Made by a program: the position numbers and the translations under genes
Shown here: one piece after another, positions 1-10,600 of the stretch
Layout of the letters: every line of letters begins with the position of its first letter
How positions within the stretch are numbered: the first letter of the stretch is position 1
Notes under the pieces: model-generated
What the model was told of the DNA's origin: nothing
The model's database searches: none
The model's input: only the letters and a program-made list of their open reading frames with translations
Assembly (NCBI RefSeq): GCF_964275005.1
Contig: NC_092705.1
Coordinates: 13,796,385 to 13,860,384 of the forward strand
Source of the DNA: Diadema setosum
Taxonomy: Eukaryota; Echinodermata; Echinoidea; Diadematoida; Diadematidae
DNA length: 64,000 nt
Reading direction: 5' to 3'

Positions 1-1484
1 TACAATAGCACTTACTTAACAAGTTCACCTGTGTAGAATTTGATACATGCTTTTTTCTTTTGTTCTGCTGCTTGGAGCAACCAATCATTCATCATTCTGG
101 TGTGAAACTATGTCATCATCCTCGTTCATTGTCATTTGTAACAAATTTCGAAAACATTCTCATTCCTCTTTCCAATCACTATAAGTTCTGACACTCTTTA
201 CCCAGGATAACGAATTTAGAGATGTTCAAGGCAAAAGTCTAAAAATCATCTGGAGGTCTCCTTTACACAATTCAGTTGCCGAAACCCAGTGTCATACAGG
301 TGAACAAGAGTAAGGAGCTAAAGATATGTTACATGTATACGTTTACCTATCACCAGAATATTCTTCCTTAGCTGTTGATGTGATTATGTTCCATGAGGGG
401 ACTTTTAGAATATATAGCACACTCACATTGGCACTGTGCGCAAGTAGCACATCGACTCCGGAACTTTAAAAAAAAAAAAAAAAAAAAAAAAATGTCCGCG
501 ACTGAGGCGAGACGGCTGTAAATGTTTCAATTCCAGTTTGGTTTATTTCTCCTCTTGTACAAATTAAATCATTATGACAAAGCAAGAAATTCCCATCAAA
601 ATATATACGAGTGCCTAAAAATCCATTTCAAAGGTTCTTAAAAGAAATAGAGATAGTTGATTTTCGTAGGAACACACACAACGCATGAGGCTGTCCATCA
701 ATAAGCCAGTTTCTTGACTGGGATAACGGCCTCGGGCGATATGGTACACGTACTGCTTGTACATGTATATTCTTTTGCTTAGTTGATTTGAATAACTTTA
801 TTCTTAAAGGAAACCAAAACAAAAAGTGAAATGTGGATTGAGTGAAAGCAGCAACATTAGTAGAACACATTAGTGAAAGTTTGAGGAAATGGGACAATCG
901 ATTTATGAAAAAATTATGAATTTTTAAAGTTTTGGTGTTGGAACCGCTGGTTGAGGAGACTACTAGAGGTTATGACGTCATGTGTGGACAACAATGATAA
1001 AATAAAGAAAATATAAAGGGGAATTCCACAAAAAATAACTTTTATAGCATAATGAGAGAGCACTTGACTAACCGCTTTCAGAAAGCAAGCTAATAATTGC
1101 TAACCATAACACATGCCAGTATCAAGTTGATGAAACGTTAAATTTTCATGAAAAATGATTTTTTTTTTTGGTGGAATTCCCTTTATATCTTCCTTAAATT
1201 GTTGTCCACACATGACATCATAACCTCTAGTGGTCTCCTCATCTAGCGGTTCCAACACAAAAACTTTGAAAATTCATAACTTTTGTATCGATTGTCCGAT
1301 GTTCCTCAAACTTTCACTGATATATTCTACTAATATTGCTGCATTCACTCAGTCCACATTTTACTTTGAATTTTCTTTAACCGTGGGGTGGATTTTCACT
1401 TTAAGGTTGTTTTGCACTATCAGATCTTATCCTTCCTAAGCTAAAGATGTGTGACTCCTTGTTACTGACGTCTTTTCAATCCAG
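1..1484. other. Upstream sequence of gene A without a recognised exon
   Basis: It holds a poly-A run (about 468-492) and a long hairpin element (803-1383). By comparison with gene C, exons for the segment ending LGHLNK should lie upstream of 1485. I saw none here, so they are probably before the window. Confidence 0.6.
803..1383. mobile_element. Hairpin MITE family 1, copy 1
   Basis: Two arms of about 230 bp are inverted copies of each other: AATGTGGATTGAGTGAAAGC with GGTGTTGGAACCGCTGG on the left, and their diverged complements (CACTCAGTCCACATT, CTAGCGGTTCCAACAC) on the right, around a spacer of about 100 bp. No coding capacity is visible. Copies 2 and 3 lie at 18719-19287 and 59467-60239. 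Non-autonomous DNA element; superfamily not assigned. Confidence 0.8.
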
Positions 1485-1688
1485 GTGAATGGAGCTCACT
1501 CCGGCGACAAAATCATTCCCCACGAGAGTTTTTACCTTCAGGGTTTGGAGTCTGGTGATGTGCTGCTAAAGCATCTTGATAGCTGCTTCCGGAACGAGCA
1601 AAAGCAGTTGGCAATGCGACAATGGCAACACGCACTAGTATTACAGAATTTGTGTTTTTTATTTCGCTTGTTTCGTTCGACACGAGTG
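1485..1688 (+). CDS. Gene A exon 1 of visible part (pre-HECT region)
   Basis: The exon lies between a CCAG acceptor and a strong GTAAGAG donor, is phase 0 at both ends and encodes 68 codons. It contains IIPHESFYLQGLESGDVL, which aligns with IIPRRMFYLRDIPDDEII of gene C and with the HERC segment just before the HECT domain. The first codon is GTG read through from an upstream exon, not a start. Confidence 0.8.
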
Positions 1689-4600
1689 GTAAGAGGGATA
1701 TCTACAATGTGACATCACTTTTGATATAGTTATGCATACCAGGGGCCTCTTTCATTAGAGATTGAGTGTAAGTTGAGTTGCAATCAATCGCATATTGCGT
1801 TTCGTAAACAACTTTGCAATTGATCGCAAGTAATGCTCTATCTCAATCTGAAGGTAACACTTGATCTTTCTTGAAATCAAGCGTGCGTGTCCTTATGAAA
1901 CAGGACTTACGCTCAAAATTGAACTTACGCTCGATTCACCGAATTACGCTCAATAAATGGAGCGGAAGATCAATCGCAGTTCTTTATGAAACAGGCCCTA
2001 TAGATTATATGAACATATTGGTGATGATACAATTGTAGCAGTGGGTCAAATATATCTGTCTACCACAAAAAAGCTCCTTCATAATTTAATGGAGCATTTT
2101 AGATTTGGGGGAACTAAGCTTTTAATAATCATGTGAGCATAAAATTTCTCAAAGTTAGGTTTATTAGTATTTCGGCTAGTGAGCAGATGAGATTGTACGG
2201 TGTTGATTGTACACTGCAACATGTCTGCCATCTTTATCTAGGCTAGGTCACCCTTGAATAGTCATATCTATCTTGCTGCGTATAAATATTAAAAGTTTAA
2301 ACATAAAATACATGAAGCGACTCAAATTGTGGTTCATTCTTAAGGCAAAAAAGTTTATCTGTTCCAAGGGAAATAATTTGTACAGCAGAATAATGTTCCA
2401 TGTGGTTATGCACTGATGTCTAGTAATACTACAGACTTATCAAGGTGTGTTCTTCGAGAAAATTTGAAATTAATAAGCTTTCACGTGTAAAATACTTTAA
2501 AGAGTGATCATCATCAAATGCTGGCCATGAGTTCACTTCAGTTCAGTTCAAATTCATTTTTTTTTTCACTGTGAAATAATATTATACAAACATAAATCTC
2601 ACTTTTTTTTTCAGTGACAAAAACGATGCATCTAAATCTGTACAAAGAAAGCAATAATTAAGAACTTACAGTAAGGATACATTACAATGGTTGCTAAAGT
2701 AACGAAAGTGCGATGGTAGAGGTCTTCTCCCTAATGCTGCTTTTTTTTTAAGGTACTCTTCGATATGATGAGGCCACTTTCCCTGGTGATGGACCTTCCT
2801 TTCTTGCTGCCTGTGTCAGTAAAGTGGATGATAGCTTGTGGTGAATTCACCGTTATACAAAAGGTAGGTGTTGATTTATGTGTATGATTCAGTGTTGCAG
2901 TATATAGTGGTGTGTACCTGCTCGGCAGTAGGATGATGCTATACACATACCGTAGCTAGGAGAAGGGAGGTGGGATGCACATTGCACAGGAGAACCACAC
3001 GATTGACTGGAGGGCTAGTAAAATCGTATCCAACTGATTTACAAGATGGATCAGGAAGGTCATTCACATCCAGCGGGGCGTGGGCGCTCCATGAATCGCA
3101 ACATGGGGCAATGCAAATATCTTCAACGCACATTTCCGTTCTCTCGGACTGTACAACTACCAAGAGCACATCTATGGCAAGTCATCAAAAAAAAAAAAAA
3201 AAAACAGTAGGCGATAGTTCACGACGGTAAAATCAAACTCCGATTGTGAGCTCAAGAAATTCGCCTGTAACAGAGATTTACCAATAAGATGGATCCCTCC
3301 CAAGATTATCACAATAATGGGAGAAATAAACACCATTCCTAAAGCGTCCCTCTGTTGGAGTGTAGAACATTTTGTTGGGTCGCTTGGTTACCCTGGAGAA
3401 GGCAATTTCGAAGGTCCATAATTCCGAAGGTTCGTAAATCCGAAATCGAAATTTGATATGATTTGATTTGATTTATTCACAAAATGCATATACATGCATA
3501 CATTATTCACAAATATGCACATAGTTTGTATATGAAACATGCTATTGTACATTTTGTGTGGATCGTCATAAGCTATGAAAACCTTGACAGATAACGTACA
3601 CATATTATGTACATAAACATTCAAAAAATGTATTATGCGCGTTCAATTTGTTTATAGGTAGGGAAATGAGAAAGAAAGAAGAGAGAGAGAGAGAGGAAGA
3701 AATAAGAAGAGGGATACTCTACATCATGGTGGTCGATGAGGTGTACAAGATTGACAATTCTGGACAATTCTGGTAACAACTAATATAGAAAGACTCGCTG
3801 CTATTATGTACGTGATGTATGTATGACCAGGGAAGTGAGTCTCACCTCCTTGGTATGACAAAATAAACCTGTGAACCTAAGGGAGAGAGCAGGCAAGAAC
3901 CATGCAAATGGTATTGCTTAAACATATTTGCAAAGAAGGGTATTCTTCACTAGTCGTCTAAAAGTATGCTTTGATTGGCACCGTCGTACTTCATGAGAAA
4001 GAGAATTTCAGATGTCAGGACCGGCATATGTCGTATGGATCGAAGGGCAAGGGCAGTTTTTGGATTTTTCATAGGTGCACGTTTGTCGAGGTTCTCCTCG
4101 GAATCAAAACGAAACATGTTTAACAGGTTGGTGGGAATTCTTGGGAATGGAATCTATACATAATAAAGACAGCGTTTTGGAGGTAATGAATGTCGTAAAT
4201 GGAGAGTGTATGCAACTGAAAAAACAACGGGTTTGCATTAGACCTGTAATCCGAGTTCGTGCAAATACAGACAGCTTTTTTTCTGAAGGAGAAGCAGTGA
4301 GTTGAGTTTAGTCTTCTGACAAGCCCAAACGATATTGCAATAAGAAATATAAGGCAGAATAATGGAAATAGAAATGGTGAACAACGTAGAGCTTGATATG
4401 TAGGGTCTGAGTTTGTACAATATTCCAACTCCGCGTGCTACAGAATTCACAACATTGGCAATATGCAGATTCCAGTTCAACTTGTCATCTATAGTAACGC
4501 CTAAAAACTTCGTACTTTCTTTCTGTTCAGTTTTCATGTCATCTGTAATGATATCAAAATGAATGCTACTGTTTATTGATCGTTGACTTTTGAACGTTAT

Positions 4601-7600
4601 ACAATTTGTCTTTTCTACATTTAATGATAACTTATTGCTTCTGAACCATTCGGAGACTTTGGGTAATTCTGTATTAGTGTCAATGACACGCTCAAGATTA
4701 TGATCAGAAAGAAATACATTGGTATCGTCTGCAAAGAAAATGAAATGAAGTAAAGAGGATGAATTACAGATATCATTAATGTATATAATAAATAACAAAG
4801 GCCCCAGGATTGAACCTTGGGGAACCCCACATTTGGTTGGTAATACATCAGAGTGAAGGTTATTATGAATAGTAGGCCTACATTGTTTTCCGTCACAAAG
4901 ATAGTTTTCAAACCACACAAGAGAAGTTCCTCGTATACCATAGACATTAATCTTTTCTAACAATATACTATGATCAATGGTATCAAAAGCTTTACTAAGG
5001 TCCATAAATACTCAAAGTACATGTTCTTTCTTAGACAATGAAATGGAAATCTTATCACAGAGTTCAATAGGAGCTACGTCTCTTGAGTTGTGTTTCCTAA
5101 AATCATGTTGACAAGATGTGAGTAAGTTATTTTGTATCAGAAAACTGTACAGTCTGTTATATACAATTCTTTCCAGAACTTTTGACAAACTAGAGAGAAT
5201 AGAAAATAAGGTTCGTAATTCTGAAGAATCGTTGGTACGCACCTTTTCATTTTCGGATGAACGAACCTTCGAAATAACGCCGCAAATATTACGATTCACG
5301 AACCTCAACTCTTTTCAGATTCCCGAACATCTACGTCACGGAATTTGTGTCTTTCGGAATAACGAATCTTCCAAATAACGAGCTTTATTTCATTTTCGGC
5401 TTAACGAGCCTACGGAGTAACAAATATCACCCTTAATGGGGAGTTGGGGAGGCTAATAGCAGATATTTTCTCCAGGCTATCTCCATGTATTGCGCAGACG
5501 TGTAAATATACAGGTGAATTTAGAATGCCTGAAGGGCCGGTTTTCTCTATTTTGGAACAGCAACTTCACTGCTCGGTGTATAATGCAATACACGAGTTAT
5601 TCATGAACACCAGTCAAGTTACAACAAATCTGGACACCAACACTTGCTGTCGGGCGAAAGCTCGGTGGTCTAGTGGAGATGACGCCTGTCCGGTGATCAG
5701 GAGGTCGTAGGTTCGAATCCTGCTCGAGTATGTACGTCCATGATTTTTTATCATGGCTACTACTAAAACACTGATCAATTCAGTGCTTATTTACGTCGAT
5801 GTAGGGCAATTTGTCAATCAGTTGCAATGAAAACATCTCGACGGAAGAAATTTTCATGAATTTGAATAACAAAGCAGTACCCGCTGCATGCTATAAGGAT
5901 TAGAACCAACACTTGCTGTCGGGCGAAAGCTCGGTGGTCTAGTGGAGATGACGTCTGTCCGGTGATCAGGAGGTCGTAGGTTCGAATCCTGCTCGAGTAT
6001 GTACGCCCATGATTTTTTATCATGGCTACTACTAAAACACTGATCAATTCAGTGCTTATTTACGTCGATGTAGGGCAATTTGTCAATCAGTTGCAATGAA
6101 AACATCTCGACGGAAGAAATTTTCATGAATTTGAATAACAAAACAGTACCCGCTGCATGCTATAAGGATTAGAACCAACACTTGCTGTCGGGCGAAAGCT
6201 CGGTGGTCTAGTGGAGATGACGCCTGTCCGGTGATCAGGAGGTCGTAGGTTCGAATCCTGCTCGAGTATGTACGCCCATGATTTTTTATCATGGCTACTA
6301 CTAAAACACTGATCAATTCAGTGCTTATTTACGTCGATGTAGGGCAATTTGTCAATCAGTTGCAAATCTGGAACGCTTTCACAGCAATTTGGGATTAACC
6401 TTCTTTCCCGTTTCAGAAAACTGAGGAAGCATATATACGCCATAACGATCAGGAGCTGCTAAGGATTGCAGTCACGCCATTTCCAGGGACCCTGAATCTT
6501 GTTCATAGGCGAATTCGCTTTGAGACTGATAGAGAGCTGGTCGTAGAATCGGCAATTGAAAATGTTCGGAGAATAAGGACTATTGGAGAAATCGAAAAGC
6601 CACTGGAGGTTCACTTCATCAATGACGTTGCCTTGGGCGTCTATGGCGGAGGACCAATGAAGGTAAAAGCAATATGTTTCGTCTATCTATAAGATAGCAC
6701 TATAGAGACCACCTGTAACCTAAGAGCTAGACCTTGGCCTCAAGGAACGTTTCGATTTGAGGTCGTGATGTGCTGGTAGCGCACAGAGTATTAATAAAAT
6801 ATGGACTATGGGTAATAATGTGCCTTATGTTTCAGGTTGGGGTTGGAGTCTTTTCAATAATATACATGCTTTGCCCACTTTGTCTCTCCTGGCCCAGGGC
6901 TTACTCGTAAACTGCTGGGGTATGATAGTGAACAGTTCCAGCTCTTTGCAGCGTATATCTTAACTGTCAAAGATTTTATCTTTCAGTCTCAAAGACCAAG
7001 TACATGGACTATTCTTCCAGAGATAGTTACTGCTGCTGCCTGTTGGGGTGGAGTGGACGATTGCCTCTCCCCTCCGGACTAGACAGTTATCCGCGCCTTT
7101 TTACAGTTACAATATTATGAGAATAGGAAATAAATTCAACTCTCATTTCTCGGACTCAATATCACCAAGAAAACCAAAATAACAAACACTTTTGCAGCGC
7201 CCTGAGCTAGCTCCCATGTTTTCATGTTTTCCCCGTCGGGTATAAGAGTACAAAATCAGTTAATAAAATCATGCTCAACGTATCAGTGTTAATAAAGTCC
7301 TTGATTATTAAGGTGACCCTGTAATAAACACGAGACACTTTTCTTGTTATCCTAGTGACAGGAACTATATTCAAGAAACTTAATTCCTTGTTAGAAAATC
7401 AATCTACCTGTTAACCGCACACGCGCGCACCGACATACACACACATACGCGCACGCTTATATTGTATGTATGTGTGTATATACACCTGTGATCAATGTTT
7501 GTGCAAAGGGGAAGCGATTATGTCATCACTTCACAAGTATTTCGTGACTTACAAAAATGATCTCAATAGCACTGTATTGCATCTTTTGCGTCCCATTCTG

Positions 7601-10600
7601 GTGATCTTATCACAAATTAAACTAGTTCAGGGAAAGGGTTGTAGTTGCAGGGATATTCACCCAAAACATAATTTTTGTGTTATTACCTGCTCACAAACCA
7701 ATGGGAGAGTTGTAACTTCATGACCTGGAGACCCCAGCTCATTTGCATATGAGGTACACCATAAATATCATTAAAACGTATTGAAATGTAAACCTTCCAT
7801 GCTTTATCTAAGGTTTCTGACATTTCTACATCTATGTTTGTTTGGGTTTTTTTTTCATTGGAGTCAACCTAAAAATGGCGTGGAATTGTACTTGGACAAT
7901 CCTGTAAACTGTGTTTGAATTGTTTTTATAGTATTTAGTATAACTTTTCTGCTAATAAACTGTGAGCAACTTGATGATTCAATGAAAAATCTGTGATTCT
8001 CGACATGACTGATGCGCTCACTTTATTCCTACCAGGAGTTCTTTGAGCTGTTCTTTAAAAAGCTTCTCGAGCCAGGAAAATATCCTGCCTTTAAGAGAAT
8101 AGGGGATCCTGTTACATCTACAACATGCTGGTTCAACAAGGTGTGTGGATGATATAATTGGATTTCATTGATGTGCTCATTGTAAGACAATTTCGATACG
8201 ATACAAGACTACTAAAATTAGTGTGATGAATATGTGATACTGGTTCAACAAATAGTGTGAATATTACAATTTTATTTCATTCAACAATAGCTTTAAAGGG
8301 GTCGTATAGTTTTGGTAGAGACTTAACTTCAGGTTTTTATCATTTTTGGTGAGATATTGAGAAACCTCTTATGAAATATGAAAGAGCATGTAATTCCAAG
8401 AGAATTTCAACGTTTATTAATTGATGAAAATTGATTTTGAAATGGCTGAGATATCCACAACAGAGTGATCCTAATAAAGTATGGGACCCACATTTTATTA
8501 CGATCGTTTTCTTTTACTTTGTTCTTGGATGTTTCAGCTATTCCAAACCCAATTTTCATCAAATAAACTTTGAATTCCTCTTAACATGGTATGTTCTGTA
8601 CTATTTCATAATTGTTATCTTGGAATCTTGAAAAAAATTAAATCCCAATTTTTATCTCCACCAACACTGTACTATCCCGTTAATCTTGTAATTTCATAGA
8701 GAACTTTACGTGTACATGTATGAGTATGGTTCAGAAGGTGTCTTGATGAAAAAGTATGATTTTTAGATTTATTCTAATGTTATTTCATCCATGCACTTGT
8801 ATCTTTTTAATGTTTAGCGTCCACATTCACAACAGGCAGTTTAAAAATTGTATGGATAATAGAGTTATTCTATAAAGGCATTGATTATATCATGTTTATA
8901 CTTCGTAGTAATGAAATTTCATTTCATGCAAGAGTAAATTGAACTATTTCATCATGTCTTTATAAGATTCCTCCATTCCTTCAATTTTCCGAATTACCGA
9001 TGTCTTTTGAGTTTACAAATAATTGTTTACCCCGTGGTTTCATAATTACTCGTGGAATGCTACCCTCTACTTCCTCTCAACAGAACGCTCGGAGAACGTG
9101 TGAATGAAGTCTGTGAAGGCGGGGGTATTAGATTTCAAACAAAGAATAAGCGAACATAATTTACCATGCACTAAAAATTTTTCCTGAAAAAAAGATCGAA
9201 AGGCGAAATCGTTTTGAGACTGAGAAATGTTTGTTATTTTTTCTGACAGAAACTTGATTTCGAATACCTCATTTCACTCGTTTTCCCCAATTGCATTTGT
9301 CCAGACTGAAATGGTAAAATAGACGTCACCTTAATCAAATGTGTATGTTTCTAACTCTGGACTTAAACTGTATATATACATTACCCGGCAGTACTAAAGA
9401 AAACACGAAAAGGCAAAAACAAAAAAAAAAAACAAACCAAAAAAACAAACGCATCGGCAAGGCGACACATGCTTTTGTGAAACTATGTTACGTAATTTCT
9501 TATCCTTTGATACAGGATTTTCATGGCCTAGACATGTTGAAGGCCATTGGGAAACTTTTTGGTCTGATGATCTACAACAAAGTCATCATCACTCTTCCTT
9601 TCCCGGATCTCTTCTACAAGAAGATCATGGTGGACATGTCAGTACCATTCTCTTTTTACGGGAATTTCATTATTGATTTTTTTTTTTTTTTGCATTTCCT
9701 CTTGGTTCATGGAAATATATGCAACTTTTAGAACATCACCACAAAGGCAATATGGTTTTCCACTCACAAAATTGGCTCTAGTGTGATAAATCATCGAATT
9801 TACGAAGAAATTAGAACAAACACTAAAACTGAACGTAGAAGTTCTTAACAGTTTAACTCACTCAAATGAGTGACAGTGCAAGAGAATATCCATTATATTA
9901 TGCGAAGCGTCAATGCGTTGTGACGTAAAGGTTTTTCAGTTCAGTAGTAAATAATATCAATTTCATCATTTTCTTTGAAAGTTTTTATGAAGGAATCATC
10001 CAAATATTTATGAACCATTGATAAAAATAAACCTGTAAGTCAAAATGAAATGTTCATTCTATCTGTACGTGTATGAATATAAATATAAATATAAATATAT
10101 GTATATATATATATATATGTTATATATTATATATTATATCATGGAGTGAATAAGTTTGATAATTGAAATATGTAGCTGTTACGATAAAACAACATCAATC
10201 AATGTCTCACAGAGTGTCCAGTACCGAAGATCTTCAGCTTCTAGAACCAGAAATGGCTAAGAGCATTCAGTCCTTATCACAGCTGTCTGAAGAAGACCTT
10301 CAATCCATGGAGATGACATTTGTTGTAGACGACTCCAGAGGAGAGACCAAGGAACTAAAAGAAGGTGGTGATGCAGTGATGGTGACAAAAGACAATGTGT
10401 AGGTTTTCTATAAAATGCAATGTTTTGTTTCATTAACTTTGGGCCAAATTTAAGTTTCCATACAGCCTACGTAACCTTTGATACAGGGAGCGTTGGTCAT
10501 ACAAATAGCAACAGATATTTTTAAAACGTATATCACATACATAATTTTTTATTAAGTACAAATATATTTGACAAGTTGATGCTGACTTGAAAATATTGTT

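Noticed and set aside
181-330. Frame after CCCAG with NEFRDVQGKSLKIIW considered as an upstream gene A exon
   Set aside because: It has no resemblance to the homologous gene C exon 3 (VTWWNNNKDLL) and lacks a clear donor.
5659-5732. Possible functional tRNA gene
   Set aside because: The A and B boxes are good, but the acceptor stem does not pair, and the unit continues into a SINE body repeated in tandem.
6083-6316. Repeated 77-codon minus-strand frames reading RIRTYDLLITGQ
   Set aside because: They are reverse translations of the tRNA-like head and tail of the SINE units.
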